Made by a program: the position numbers and the translations under genes
The notes under the pieces: model-generated
Told to the model about the DNA's origin: nothing
Database searches by the model: none
The model's input: only the letters and a program-made list of their open reading frames with translations
Shown: one piece after another, positions 1 through 7,672 of the stretch
Position numbering within the stretch: the first letter of the stretch is position 1
Layout of the letters: every line of letters starts with the position of its first letter
Source of the DNA: Treponema sp. UBA3662
GTDB taxonomy: Bacteria > Spirochaetota > Spirochaetia > Treponematales > Treponemataceae
DNA length: 25,100 nt
NCBI GenBank assembly: GCA_002373205.1
Contig: DFJV01000064.1
Span: 1-25,100, forward strand
Direction: 5' to 3'

Positions 1-252
1 GCTGTAGAAAAGCATGTTCCTGTTGTTGCTAAAAACGGAAGCTTTGTTCAGGTAACGGTTGGGGCTGTTATTCATCCTATGGAAGAAAAGCATTTTATTG
101 AATGGATTGGCATTCAGACCAAGTTTGGCTTTATGTTTAGGGAACTTGCTCCGGGCGCAGAACCAAAGGCTTCTTTTGTACTTTCCGAGGGCGACGAACT
201 TGTAAGGGCTTATGCCTACTGCAACCTTCACGGACTTTGGGCAGACAGATAA
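1..252 (+). CDS. Superoxide reductase (desulfoferrodoxin/neelaredoxin), 5' end missing
   Basis: An open frame runs from the first base to a TAA at 250-252 (83 residues). It matches the C-terminal iron domain of superoxide reductases, which reduce superoxide to hydrogen peroxide in the cytoplasm of anaerobes without making oxygen. All five ligands expected for the Fe(His)4Cys centre are visible in the fragment: His in EKHVP, two His in HPMEEKH, and Cys and His in CNLHGLW. The N-terminus lies outside the window, so a desulfoferrodoxin-type extra iron domain cannot be told from the shorter neelaredoxin form. Only one base separates its stop from the next start, so it is co-transcribed with the flavin reductase-rubredoxin and probably the rubrerythrin. 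Confidence 0.93.
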   Translation, partial: AVEKHVPVVAKNGSFVQVTVGAVIHPMEEKHFIEWIGIQTKFGFMFRELAPGAEPKASFVLSEGDELVRAYAYCNLHGLWADR

Positions 253-253
253 T

Positions 254-874
254 ATGGACAACAAGGCACTTTACAATATTTCCTACGGTCTCTTTTTGCT
301 TGGGACAAATGCTTCCGGGAAAATAAACGCTTGCATTACAAATACCTGCATTCAGGTTGCATCTGATCCCGTCCGCATAGTAATTTCGGTTTTGAACCAG
401 AACTACACCTGCGACCTTATAAAAGAAAGTGGTGTCTTCTGTCTTTCTGTTTTGGACAAGACGGCTGGCTTTGATCTGTTTAAGCGCTTTGGCTACCAGA
501 GCGGAAGGAATGTGGACAAGTTTGCTGACTTTGCATACAAGACGGATATGAACGGATGCCCTTATTTGGCAGAGCACGCATGTTCTGTTTTTACCTGCAA
601 GGTTCTTTCCAAGACAGACCTGGGAACACACACTCTCTTTGTTGCGGAAGTGGTTGACGCAGAGCTTGCCGGCAGCGGTGAGCCCGTAACTTATGCCGAC
701 TACCAGAGCAGCATAAAGCCAAAGGTTAAGGTTGAATCTTCCAAGAAAATCATTGGCTGGAAATGCAAAATATGCGGCTACGAGTATATGAACCCAGAGC
801 TTCCGTCAGACTACACATGCCCCTTGTGCGGACATCCTGCGGAGGATTTTGAACCGATTTACGAGAGCGCCTAG
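254..874 (+). CDS. hrb: Flavin reductase-rubredoxin fusion (high-molecular-weight rubredoxin type)
   Basis: 206 residues. Residues 1 to about 150 look like an FMN-binding flavin reductase-like domain (it starts ALYNISYGLFLLGT, with NACITNT further on). Residues 168-200 are a rubredoxin with CxxCG (C171, C174) and CPLCG (C189, C192). This two-domain design is known from the Hrb proteins of anaerobes, which pass electrons from NADH-linked flavin to rubredoxin-dependent partners such as flavodiiron proteins. The neighbours suggest it feeds the superoxide reductase and rubrerythrin, which is inference. ATG 254 is chosen because it follows the upstream stop by one base and starts at the usual N-terminus; an in-frame ATG at 212 would overlap the superoxide reductase. 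Confidence 0.85.
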   Translation: MDNKALYNISYGLFLLGTNASGKINACITNTCIQVASDPVRIVISVLNQNYTCDLIKESGVFCLSVLDKTAGFDLFKRFGYQSGRNVDKFADFAYKTDMNGCPYLAEHACSVFTCKVLSKTDLGTHTLFVAEVVDAELAGSGEPVTYADYQSSIKPKVKVESSKKIIGWKCKICGYEYMNPELPSDYTCPLCGHPAEDFEPIYESA

Positions 875-913
875 TGCGCCTGTAAAATAGAAATAATTTT
901 TTAGGAGAAATGT

Positions 914-1453
914 ATGGCAAACAAATATGCGGGAACGCAGACAGAGAAGAATTTGCAGACGGCTTTTGCCGGTGAAAGCCAGGCAAGGAACAAGTACACC
1001 TATTTTGCATCCGTTGCAAAGAAGGAAGGCTACGAGCAGATTAGTGCTCTTTTTCTCAAGACCGCTGACAACGAAAAGGAACACGCAAAGATGTGGTTCA
1101 AGGAACTGGGCGAGCTTGGCGACACAAAGACCAACCTTAACGCTGCCGCTGACGGTGAAAACTTTGAATGGACAGACATGTATGAAGGTTTTGCAAAGAC
1201 TGCTGAAAAAGAAGGCTTTGCTGAACTTGCCGCAAAATTCCGTGGAGTTGCTGCAATAGAAAAGCATCACGAGGAGCGTTACCGTGCCCTTCTAAAGAAT
1301 GTTGAATCCAAAGAAGTTTTTGAAAAGAGTTCCGTAAAGGTTTGGGAATGCAGAAACTGTGGACACATCGTAGTGGGAACAAAGGCTCCCGAAGTTTGCC
1401 CTGTATGCGCCCATCCTCAGAGCTACTTTGAAATTAGCGCAGAAAACTATTAG
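914..1453 (+). CDS. rbr: Rubrerythrin
   Basis: 179 residues, cytoplasmic peroxide reductase. The N-terminal ferritin-like four-helix domain (about 1-135) carries the di-iron ligands in ESQARNKY (E21), DNEKEH (E54, H57) and the later helices around residues 91-119 (IEKHHEERY). The C-terminal rubredoxin-like domain has CRNC (C146, C149) and CPVC (C162, C165). Length is typical for the family. The start is fixed by AGGAG six bases ahead of ATG 914. It lies 39 bases after the rubredoxin fusion and is probably the last gene of this oxygen-defence operon, because a strong terminator follows at once. Known family role: reduction of hydrogen peroxide to water using rubredoxin electrons, completing superoxide removal. 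Confidence 0.95.
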   Translation: MANKYAGTQTEKNLQTAFAGESQARNKYTYFASVAKKEGYEQISALFLKTADNEKEHAKMWFKELGELGDTKTNLNAAADGENFEWTDMYEGFAKTAEKEGFAELAAKFRGVAAIEKHHEERYRALLKNVESKEVFEKSSVKVWECRNCGHIVVGTKAPEVCPVCAHPQSYFEISAENY

Positions 1454-1471
1454 GCTATAGGCAAGTTGTTG

Positions 1472-1511
1472 TCGGGCGTGGTTCATTTTAAACCATTGCC
1501 CGATTTTTTTT
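1472..1511 (+). terminator. Rho-independent terminator after rubrerythrin
   Basis: The arm TCGGGC at 1472-1477 pairs with GCCCGA at 1498-1503, extended by TGGTT (1479-1483) with AACCA (1491-1495) around a short AT-rich loop. A run of eight T follows at 1504-1511. It ends the oxygen-defence operon 15 bases before the stop of the converging acetyltransferase. Confidence 0.88.
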
Positions 1512-1525
1512 GCCAGATTTTGCCG

Positions 1526-1960
1526 TTAAATTTTTTTAATAAAACGCTTCTGGTCTTTTTCTTCCACGTAACCAAGGTGCCTGTAAAAATTGTGTGCGTT
1601 AACACGTTCTGCTCCGGAGTTAAGTCTCATCTTTTTAATGCCCATTTCCCTTGCCCAGTCTTCTGCTGCAAAGAGAAGTGCCTTTCCAATTCCCCGCTTG
1701 TGGAATTCTTTTTTTACGGAAAGCCCCAAAACGTTTGCCATTGTTTCTGAATACAAAAGGTCGTAGCGTTCAATGTGAATAATTCCAAGAACTTGTCCGT
1801 CCTCTTCTGCAACAAAAGCCGCTTCTCGTGCCGGGTCAAGCTTGTCTATCTTTTCTTGAACAAGAGAAAGGTCATCTGTTCCGCCTAGACCTTCCGCATT
1901 TATTTTGCTGATTTCTGCCGCATCTTTTTTTTCCAATTTTCTGATGGTAAGCTTTTCCAT
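1526..1960 (-). CDS. GNAT family N-acetyltransferase
   Basis: 144 residues, one GNAT domain. An N-terminal strand (TIRKLEKKDAAEI) is followed by the acetyl-CoA pyrophosphate loop FHKRGIGKALL (R/Q-x-x-G-x-G/A) and the late motif NAHNFYRHLGYVE. It should transfer an acetyl group from acetyl-CoA to an amine; the substrate cannot be told. The ribosome site AAGGAG is embedded in the last codons of the upstream acetyltransferase gene, and only three bases separate the two reading frames, so the pair is translationally close-coupled. It is the last gene of a three-gene operon with the NUDIX-HD protein. Confidence 0.85.
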   Translation of the reverse strand: MEKLTIRKLEKKDAAEISKINAEGLGGTDDLSLVQEKIDKLDPAREAAFVAEEDGQVLGIIHIERYDLLYSETMANVLGLSVKKEFHKRGIGKALLFAAEDWAREMGIKKMRLNSGAERVNAHNFYRHLGYVEEKDQKRFIKKI

Positions 1961-1963
1961 TTT

Positions 1964-2500
1964 TTATTCTCCTTGTTTTTTAGTAAAAATCATGTTGCAC
2001 CTTCCCCAGAATTCGTCTTTGTAGGCAAAGGCATTTGGATGTGTATCCCTCTCCGTAAAGCCAATGGATTTGTAACACTTTTTTGCACCTGTGTTTTCTG
2101 AAAAGACATTAAGGTGAACGGCATCTGCTTTTGTAATGTTGAATGCGTAGTCAAGTGCAAGCTTTAGCATCTGCTTTCCCAAGCCCTGTCCGCGGAAGCT
2201 GGGATTGACCATTACAAATTTTAGCATACCCTCGTTTGAGTCCAGGTTGAGTGAATAAGAGAAAAATCCAAGAAGTGCACCGTCGTCAGCTGTAGCTACA
2301 AATTGGCTTTCGCAATGCTCGTTTGCCATATTAAAAAGGACGCTTTCAAAATCGTCTTTTTCCAAGGGGAACTTAAAGCGGTTTGCGCACCATAATGCGT
2401 GTCCCCGTTCGTCCATCATCCAATTCTTTATCTGGTCAAAGTCTTTGGAGATTATAAATGGCCTTAGTCTCATTTTGTCTTCATTCATTTTATAAATCAT
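1964..2500 (-). CDS. GNAT family N-acetyltransferase (RimJ-like)
   Basis: 178 residues. GNAT fold with the acetyl-CoA loop PSFRGQGLGKQMLKLAL and the C-terminal motif NTGAKKCYKSIGFTERD, resembling the RimJ/RimL-like branch that acetylates protein N-termini or small amines. Substrate unknown. Its ATG overlaps the TGA of the NUDIX-HD gene in an ATGA arrangement with no clear ribosome site, so translation probably depends on re-initiation after the upstream gene. The ATG ten codons further in (MRLRPF) is a possible alternative start. Confidence 0.83.
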   Translation of the reverse strand: MIYKMNEDKMRLRPFIISKDFDQIKNWMMDERGHALWCANRFKFPLEKDDFESVLFNMANEHCESQFVATADDGALLGFFSYSLNLDSNEGMLKFVMVNPSFRGQGLGKQMLKLALDYAFNITKADAVHLNVFSENTGAKKCYKSIGFTERDTHPNAFAYKDEFWGRCNMIFTKKQGE

Positions 2501-3609
2501 ATTACGTTATAGATATTTTTTCCAGCTAATTTTTCAAAGTATTCTTTTAGCTCAAAGTTTTTGTCTTTCTTGCCCTGGGGGTAAGAGCCGTAGCGCAACT
2601 TTATGTCTGCTATCCTGAGTTCAAGATTTTTTGTTCCGTCCGCCGCACAGATGGAATCCAAAAGCTGAATCATTCTGTCGTAGTCATCATACTGAATTGC
2701 TCCAAGAAGATTTTCTATTTCGTTCATCTTTTCCTGAGGAAGATCAACTGTTCCAAACCAGTCCTCCATAATCTGCCTCTGGAAAGAATGGGTTAGGCAA
2801 ATTCGTGCAACGTTTTTGTAACCAAAAGACATCATAAAATGATAGCCTTTGTAAACATGCGCTATGTAGCAGAATCCTTCCTGCCGTCCAATGTCGTGCA
2901 AAAGACCGTATATGTACGCAAGGTTGGGATTTATTTTTTCTTTGCCGCAATTTTTGTTAACGGCAAGTGCAAGTTTTTCCGCTGCCTCTGCTACAGCATG
3001 GCTGTGTTCCTTCCATGGGCCGGGATTTTTGGCCGCACCTTCTTTAAGCAAAAGTTCCGCCATGCATCTTGAAGGCTCCGAAGGAATTCCAATTAGACCT
3101 TCAAGAACAAGTGTGTCCCTTGCAATCATTACAATGTTAAAGTCGTCACTGTCGCGGTACTTTAGGTTTGCCTCTATGGCTTCTTTTATGGAAACAACCC
3201 TAAGCTCAAAGCCAGCCTGGTCTTCGTAGTCATCCAAGTTCTGCTTTAGGATTTTTAGCTTTCCCTTTACCCTTTCTACATCGCATTCGTAATAGAATGA
3301 ATCTTGAACAAAAACAGTGTTCGCTTCTTTTGCTGATTTTTGGAAGCGTTGCGCTACTCCGTATTCCTTAACGCTTTGTGCAATAACTTTAAGCCCCACT
3401 TCTTCCTGAACCTCGCGCGACAGGGCTGCAATCTTGTCTTCTCCTTCATGAATTCCGCCGCCTGGAAATTTGTAGTAACCAAGTTTGACAGCGTACACAA
3501 GTGCAAGCTTGTCTTTTTCTATGTGGATTATTGCCCTTGCTGAGTCTCGCCTGAAACGCTTGCAGTTTTCACCGTAGTTTTTTAAGTCGAGTGTAAAAAG
3601 AGTTTTCAT
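2497..3609 (-). CDS. NUDIX hydrolase-HD domain fusion protein
   Basis: 370 residues with two catalytic domains. Residues 20-175 are a NUDIX domain with a complete box at 51-73 (G-x5-E-x7-R-E-V-x-E-E-x-G-L), the Mg2+ site that cleaves nucleoside-diphosphate-X substrates. Residues 180-340 look like an HD phosphohydrolase: HSH at 202-204, the HD pair H238-D239 in GLLHDIGR, H274 in LTHS and D318 in LLDSICAADG. Both halves keep their metal residues, so both could be active. Substrates are unknown; a nucleotide or signalling-nucleotide cleanup role is inference. ATG 3609 is preceded by AAGGA and a promoter at 3636-3664. It is the first gene of an operon with two acetyltransferases. Confidence 0.82.
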   Translation of the reverse strand: MKTLFTLDLKNYGENCKRFRRDSARAIIHIEKDKLALVYAVKLGYYKFPGGGIHEGEDKIAALSREVQEEVGLKVIAQSVKEYGVAQRFQKSAKEANTVFVQDSFYYECDVERVKGKLKILKQNLDDYEDQAGFELRVVSIKEAIEANLKYRDSDDFNIVMIARDTLVLEGLIGIPSEPSRCMAELLLKEGAAKNPGPWKEHSHAVAEAAEKLALAVNKNCGKEKINPNLAYIYGLLHDIGRQEGFCYIAHVYKGYHFMMSFGYKNVARICLTHSFQRQIMEDWFGTVDLPQEKMNEIENLLGAIQYDDYDRMIQLLDSICAADGTKNLELRIADIKLRYGSYPQGKKDKNFELKEYFEKLAGKNIYNVI

Positions 3610-3635
3610 TTTTTCCTTATCTATTTATGTTTCTA

Positions 3636-3664
3636 ATTATAACACCTTTCATTTTTTTATACAA
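3636..3664 (-). promoter_or_regulatory. Promoter of the NUDIX-HD / GNAT operon
   Basis: On the minus strand a perfect -10 TATAAT (3641-3636) lies 17 bases after TTGTAT (3664-3659), which matches the -35 consensus only in TTG. It would start a transcript about 20 bases before ATG 3609. Confidence 0.6.
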
Positions 3665-3697
3665 TTTTTTAATCTTACGGATGTCGATTTTTTTATG

Positions 3698-3726
3698 TTG
3701 ACTTTTCATTTTTCCTTTGTTAAAGT
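3698..3726 (+). promoter_or_regulatory. Promoter of the HAD hydrolase gene, giving a near-leaderless mRNA
   Basis: TTGACT at 3698-3703, 17-base spacer, TAAAGT at 3721-3726. The expected transcription start near 3733 is only about four bases before ATG 3737, and no Shine-Dalgarno sequence is seen. Confidence 0.5.
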
Positions 3727-3736
3727 GTTTTTACCT

Positions 3737-4468
3737 ATGAAGTGTAATTTTCTTTTTGACTTGGACCAGACGCTGTTGGATTTTCATGCTTCAGAGCGCA
3801 AGGCTCTTGAAATTGTGCTAAGGAATAACAGCTTACCCTTCTCGGATGACATTTATTCTGCTTTTAAGGAATGCAACAAATCCCTCTGGCTTAAACTTGA
3901 AAAAAAAGAAATTTCCAGAACGGATGTTTTTACGAACCGCTTTAAATATATTTTTGAAAAGTGCGGTGGCGACGTGTCTACTTTGGATGCACTAAAGGTC
4001 AATAGCGATTTTATAAAGGCAATGTCTGTGAACGGAGTTTTGCTTGCCGGTTCTTATGAATTTGTGGAAAGACTTAAGCGGGAAATAGAAGGCTGCAAAA
4101 TATACATCGTATCAAATGGTGCTACTGTAAACGCAATGGGCAGACTCAAATCCTCTGGGCTAGACAAGTTTATGGACGGCTTTTTTATAAGCGAAGACAT
4201 GGGGGCTGCAAAACCTGATCCTGCATTTTTTGACATTGTTTTTGAACGTATAAAGCAACCCAGAGAATCGTGCATTGTTATAGGAGACTCGCTTTCTTCT
4301 GACATGCTTGGCGCAAAGAAAGCATCCCTTAGCTCCGTTTGGTTCATGCCGGAAGGGGATGTGGAAAGTGCCATGCGAGAGTACGACATTGATTTTTCTG
4401 CCGGCTCTTATGATGAGCTTTTTTGCGTTCTTAAAAATTGGGCAAATGGAGTAGGAGGTAAGGCTTAG
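3737..4468 (+). CDS. HAD-superfamily hydrolase (YjjG-like nucleotidase type)
   Basis: 243 residues. All four HAD motifs are present: motif I FLFDLDQTLLDF (D8 nucleophile, D10, T12), motif II IVSNG, motif III Lys in GAAKPDP, and motif IV GDSLSSDM. The cap between motifs I and II is helical, as in the YjjG/phosphoglycolate phosphatase branch; YjjG removes phosphate from non-canonical pyrimidine nucleotides. The substrate here is unproven. ATG 3737 is chosen because motif I normally lies within the first ten residues; an in-frame ATG at 3695 would put the promoter inside the gene. Its stop overlaps the stop of the converging methyltransferase by two bases. Confidence 0.85.
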   Translation: MKCNFLFDLDQTLLDFHASERKALEIVLRNNSLPFSDDIYSAFKECNKSLWLKLEKKEISRTDVFTNRFKYIFEKCGGDVSTLDALKVNSDFIKAMSVNGVLLAGSYEFVERLKREIEGCKIYIVSNGATVNAMGRLKSSGLDKFMDGFFISEDMGAAKPDPAFFDIVFERIKQPRESCIVIGDSLSSDMLGAKKASLSSVWFMPEGDVESAMREYDIDFSAGSYDELFCVLKNWANGVGGKA

Positions 4469-5088
4469 ATTTTTTTGAAGTCTATTCTTACAAGTGCCTT
4501 TCCATTTGGCAGGGCTTGGCAGTTTTGGCTTAGCTTTTCGTATCCAATTTCTTTCATCGCAGTTACAAGAGCATCTTCGTCCATCTGGCAGTGGACTTCA
4601 TCAAGTCTGTCAAAGGCGTGGAGGTAGGGTGAGTCGGAAACCCAATTCTCTTTGTCTGTGTTGATTTGAATTACGCAAGACACATATTCTGCTTCTACAT
4701 GGGCAACTACTTTTTTGAATGCTTCGTAGCCAATGTATTCAATCAGTAAATTTGCAATTACAAGTTGGGACTTTGGAAGGCTGTCGTATTCCTTTATCAA
4801 GTCCACCTGCAGGCAGTCAAGTGTTTCTCCTAAGCTTCTGTATCTTTCTGCTACGGCTTTTAAATATTCTTTGTTTATGTCCACACCGTAAACTTTTTGA
4901 TACTTTTCTTTTCTAACATGATTGAGTCCGTTTCCGCCGGCAACACCAAGCACCATGGCAGATGTTACGGGGTATGATTCAAACTGATCTTTCATGATGG
5001 AATTCATAGCCTGCAATTGTTTTACGGAATCTAAGCTCATGTGTTTTTCATAGTCATCAAGTTTTATTTCTTCCCAAGGGTTCGCCAT
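4465..5088 (-). CDS. Class I SAM-dependent methyltransferase-like protein
   Basis: 207 residues. The SAM-binding glycine loop appears as VLGVAGGNGL (about 46-55), followed by the ribose-binding strand VYGVDINKEYL with its acidic residue and a motif resembling IV in LVIANLLIEYIGY. Substrate not recognisable. The gene starts 13 bases after the sugar acetyltransferase stop with AGAGGA before ATG 5088, so it looks like the third gene of the oxidoreductase-acetyltransferase-methyltransferase operon. It could modify a small molecule together with these neighbours, but that is only inference. Its end overlaps the end of the opposite HAD gene. Confidence 0.75.
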   Translation of the reverse strand: MANPWEEIKLDDYEKHMSLDSVKQLQAMNSIMKDQFESYPVTSAMVLGVAGGNGLNHVRKEKYQKVYGVDINKEYLKAVAERYRSLGETLDCLQVDLIKEYDSLPKSQLVIANLLIEYIGYEAFKKVVAHVEAEYVSCVIQINTDKENWVSDSPYLHAFDRLDEVHCQMDEDALVTAMKEIGYEKLSQNCQALPNGKALVRIDFKKI

Positions 5089-5101
5089 TTTTTTCCTCTT
5101 A

Positions 5102-5713
5102 TTATTTGTAGTCGTCTACGTCAAATTTTCTGTCGCGGTAGTAATATTCTCTGTCCTCTTCTGTTATTTTTCGGAGGATGCGGCAGGGGTTTCCAACGGC
5201 AATTACGTTGGCGGGGATGTCTTTTGTTACGACGCTTCCTGCTCCTATAACAACGTTGTCTCCTATGGTAACGCCCGGCATTATGCAGGTGTTTCCACCA
5301 ATCCATACATTGTTTCCGATTGTTACGTCAATTCCGTATTCGTAGCCTGAATTGCGGGAGTCAGGATGAATTGGGTGGCCTGCGGTGTAAATGGCAACAT
5401 TTGGTGCAATCTGGACATTGTCTCCCATCTTTACTTTTCCAACGTCCAAGACTACAAAGTTGTAGTTTGCAAAGAACCACTCTCCAACTTCTATGTTGTA
5501 GCCGTAGTCGCAGTGAAAGGGGGCTTCTATGTTAATCCACTTGCCGGTCTTTCCCAGTATTTCTTTTATGAGCCTAGTCTTCTCTTCTTTTTCTTCCGGG
5601 GGAAGGTTGTTGTATCTAAAAATTTTCTTTTTGTTTTCGAAGCGCTCTTCTTCCAGTCCATCCATCCATGGCTTGTAGGGAAGGTTTGCCAACATTCGTT
5701 CTTTGTGATTCAT
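5102..5713 (-). CDS. Sugar O-acetyltransferase (maltose/galactoside acetyltransferase family)
   Basis: 203 residues, close to the usual length of LacA/Maa proteins. The N-terminal helical part (KERMLANLPYKPWMDGL) is the typical maltose acetyltransferase N-domain. Hexapeptide repeats forming a left-handed beta helix follow from about residue 60 to 185 (for example VTIGNNVWIGGNTCIMPGVT). The catalytic His is H113 in TAGHPIHPDSR. It transfers acetyl from acetyl-CoA to a sugar hydroxyl, probably as a cytoplasmic trimer; the sugar is unknown. Start supported by AAAGAGG ahead of ATG 5713; 20 bases separate it from the oxidoreductase gene. Confidence 0.92.
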   Translation of the reverse strand: MNHKERMLANLPYKPWMDGLEEERFENKKKIFRYNNLPPEEKEEKTRLIKEILGKTGKWINIEAPFHCDYGYNIEVGEWFFANYNFVVLDVGKVKMGDNVQIAPNVAIYTAGHPIHPDSRNSGYEYGIDVTIGNNVWIGGNTCIMPGVTIGDNVVIGAGSVVTKDIPANVIAVGNPCRILRKITEEDREYYYRDRKFDVDDYK

Positions 5714-5733
5714 TTATGCCTCTTTGTATATTT

Positions 5734-6324
5734 TTAGTTAAAAAGATCCTTTCCTTTTTCGTAAGCGGTTTTAAGGTTTTTGTCCCAGTCCAACTTTCGC
5801 GAATCAAGTTCCCTTGTCATGCCGGGAAAGAGTACAAAGTCTGATTCTTTTGCACGGTCAAAAATCCTGTCGTTAATCATGACTTTTTTCATGCTATCCA
5901 AAAGACCGAATTTTTCCAAGCGGTCCATTGTGTTTCCGGCAGTTACAAGAAAAAGTGCCTTGTCCAAAGTTTTCATTGCTCGGTTTGTGCCGTAAGCAAA
6001 GCCGTAAGTCCATACCCTGTCAAACCAGCCTACAAGTTTTGCGGGCGCTTCTGTCCAAAAGACAGGATAAATAAAGACTATTGCATCGGAGGAATTTATT
6101 TTTTCATGTTCTGCCAATACGTCTTTTGCTATGTCAGGAGTGTTTTTATAATTTGCATCGCGTAAATATTCCTTTTCACTCATATCCGCGTTAAAATTCA
6201 TTTTGTACAAGTCGGAGATAAGGTATTCATTTCCTGAATCTTGTATTCCTTTTATGAAAGAATCTCTCACTTGCCGCGTAAATGAATCTTCCGACGGATG
6301 GCAGTAAACTATAAACGCTTTCAT
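5734..6324 (-). CDS. Flavodoxin-fold NAD(P)H-dependent oxidoreductase (NQO1/KefF-like)
   Basis: 196 residues. The N-terminal KAFIVYCHPSEDSFTRQVRD is the flavin phosphate loop of flavodoxin-like quinone reductases, and YPVFWTEAPAKLVGWFDRVW (about 86-105) is the conserved segment lining the flavin site in this family. It probably uses FMN or FAD to reduce quinones or other electrophiles with NAD(P)H. ATG 6324 follows AAGGAG by eight bases. It is the first gene of the three-gene operon, with a promoter at 6362-6391. Confidence 0.88.
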   Translation of the reverse strand: MKAFIVYCHPSEDSFTRQVRDSFIKGIQDSGNEYLISDLYKMNFNADMSEKEYLRDANYKNTPDIAKDVLAEHEKINSSDAIVFIYPVFWTEAPAKLVGWFDRVWTYGFAYGTNRAMKTLDKALFLVTAGNTMDRLEKFGLLDSMKKVMINDRIFDRAKESDFVLFPGMTRELDSRKLDWDKNLKTAYEKGKDLFN

Positions 6325-6361
6325 TTTGTTTCTCCTTAAATTAATGTTGAACCTTGATTTT

Positions 6362-6391
6362 ATTATACTTAATTAACCTAGGTCGTTGCAA
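6362..6391 (-). promoter_or_regulatory. Promoter of the oxidoreductase-acetyltransferase-methyltransferase operon
   Basis: Minus-strand TTGCAA (6391-6386), 18-base spacer, perfect TATAAT (6367-6362), about 40 bases ahead of ATG 6324. The spacer holds CCTAGG and TTAATTAA, too short to call an operator. Confidence 0.6.
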
Positions 6392-6480
6392 TGCTGTTTT
6401 GCAAAAATGAGTTTTTTTGGATTGAAACATTTATAAAAAAGCCACACTTCTGCTAAATTGTGTCTCTTTTTTCATTTTTA

Positions 6481-6509
6481 TTGACTTTCCCTTTTCTTTG
6501 CGGTAAATA
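6481..6509 (+). promoter_or_regulatory. Possible promoter of the HXXEE membrane protein gene
   Basis: TTGACT at 6481-6486 (five of six), 17-base spacer, TAAATA at 6504-6509 (only three of six). It lies about 60 bases before ATG 6568 in the divergent region 6325-6567, where no gene is seen. Confidence 0.35.
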
Positions 6510-6567
6510 AAAAGTAAGTGACACATCTGTAACATTTGTTATGCGCTCTTTTGCACGGGAGGACTTT

Positions 6568-7095
6568 ATGAAAGATTTTATTTTGCTTTTGCCAATCATT
6601 TTTATTTTTCACGACATGGAAGAACTTGTCGGTTTTGGATGTTTTTTTAGAAAGAATCCATGGCTGTATGAACGCTTTCCAAAGGTTATGAAAAACTACA
6701 AAGGGTTTACAAATGAGGGCTTTGCACTTGGCGTTTATGAGGAATTCATTCCTTTTTTTGGGGTTAGCCTTTTGGCCTTTTATTTTCCGGGTAAAATTCT
6801 TTATGCCTTGTGGTTCGGAATTTTTCTTTCCTTGCTTGCCCATTTTTTTATTCACATTGGGCATTCAATTTATATAAGAAAATATATTCCATGTTTGATT
6901 ACAAGTGTCATCTGCCTGCCTATCAGCATTTTAATTCTGGCAAAATGCGCCAAGTTTATGGTTTTTGACCTTGTAACAATTTCTTTTATTGCGGCGGGAA
7001 TTCTGATGATGATTTTGAACATGAAACTGATATACAGTCTTTTTCCGATTGTAAATGCTTTCTTTAGGAAAAGCTATGGTGAGAGTGAGTCGTAA
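6568..7095 (+). CDS. HXXEE-domain membrane protein
   Basis: 175 residues, strongly hydrophobic with about five membrane segments. The signature H15-D16-M17-E18-E19 near the N-terminus (IFHDMEEL) is the motif that names the HXXEE family; further conserved-type residues lie in YEEFIP and in AHFFIHIGHS in the middle. The family has no settled biochemical function; the His/Glu pattern hints at an intramembrane metal site, which is inference. ATG 6568 is preferred over an in-frame ATG at 6541 because GGGAGG lies just ahead of it. The gene converges on the TetR gene with one base between stops and no visible terminator. Confidence 0.75.
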   Translation: MKDFILLLPIIFIFHDMEELVGFGCFFRKNPWLYERFPKVMKNYKGFTNEGFALGVYEEFIPFFGVSLLAFYFPGKILYALWFGIFLSLLAHFFIHIGHSIYIRKYIPCLITSVICLPISILILAKCAKFMVFDLVTISFIAAGILMMILNMKLIYSLFPIVNAFFRKSYGESES

Positions 7096-7096
7096 A

Positions 7097-7654
7097 TTAA
7101 AGGGGCCTTTTTCTGATTCTGGAAATGTATTCTTTTATGTTTGCTTTTACGGTTTCGGGAGAATCTTTCATTCCTCTTTTTATCCATAATGAAATCATAT
7201 TCCAGACGGCTCCGATGTTAAAGAATATGATGTAATCAGCATCAAGGCCGTCAAACAGGTAGTAGTGAGGATTTGTTTCCAGAAAGAATTTTTTGTGCAG
7301 TTCCGGAAGATATTCATTTATGCACTGCAGCGGAAGATGGAGCATGTTATTTTTGTTTAGCAGCAAAAGGAGTTTTTTGTTTTTGCTTGCAAACAAGAAT
7401 ATTACGCTTAAAAGATTGGACATGTTGTTGCAAGCGGTAGCGTAGTATTCACTTAGAATGCTTCGAAGCAGCGAAAGCAGAACGTCATCCTTGTTTTCAA
7501 AGTTGCGGTAGAATGTTTTTCGCGCAAGCTTTGCTTCCATGATTATCTGCTTTACAGAAATTTGGCTGTAGGGATGCTGCCTCATGAGTGTGAGCAGAGC
7601 CTGAGTAATTTCTTTTTTTGACCTTACTGCAGAAGGATTGCTTGAATCATGCAT
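7097..7654 (-). CDS. TetR/AcrR-family transcriptional regulator
   Basis: 185 residues. Residues 12-60 form the TetR helix-turn-helix region (KKEITQALLTLMRQ, then ISVKQIIMEAKLARKTFYRNFENKDDVLLSLL). The rest is a helical ligand-binding domain without recognisable specificity. It follows the six-helix chemoreceptor gene by 18 bases on the same strand, so it is likely the last gene of the chemosensory operon and may regulate that operon, the opposite HXXEE gene, or itself. No strong ribosome site is seen; ATG 7654 could depend on read-through translation. No operator could be assigned. Confidence 0.85.
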   Translation of the reverse strand: MHDSSNPSAVRSKKEITQALLTLMRQHPYSQISVKQIIMEAKLARKTFYRNFENKDDVLLSLLRSILSEYYATACNNMSNLLSVIFLFASKNKKLLLLLNKNNMLHLPLQCINEYLPELHKKFFLETNPHYYLFDGLDADYIIFFNIGAVWNMISLWIKRGMKDSPETVKANIKEYISRIRKRPL

Positions 7655-7672
7655 AATTCATAACAATTTTCT

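Noticed and set aside
7098..7115. Possible bidirectional terminator AAAGGGGCCTTT between the converging HXXEE and TetR genes
   Set aside because: The arms leave only a two-base loop and the stem lies inside the TetR coding end, so it is not a convincing hairpin.
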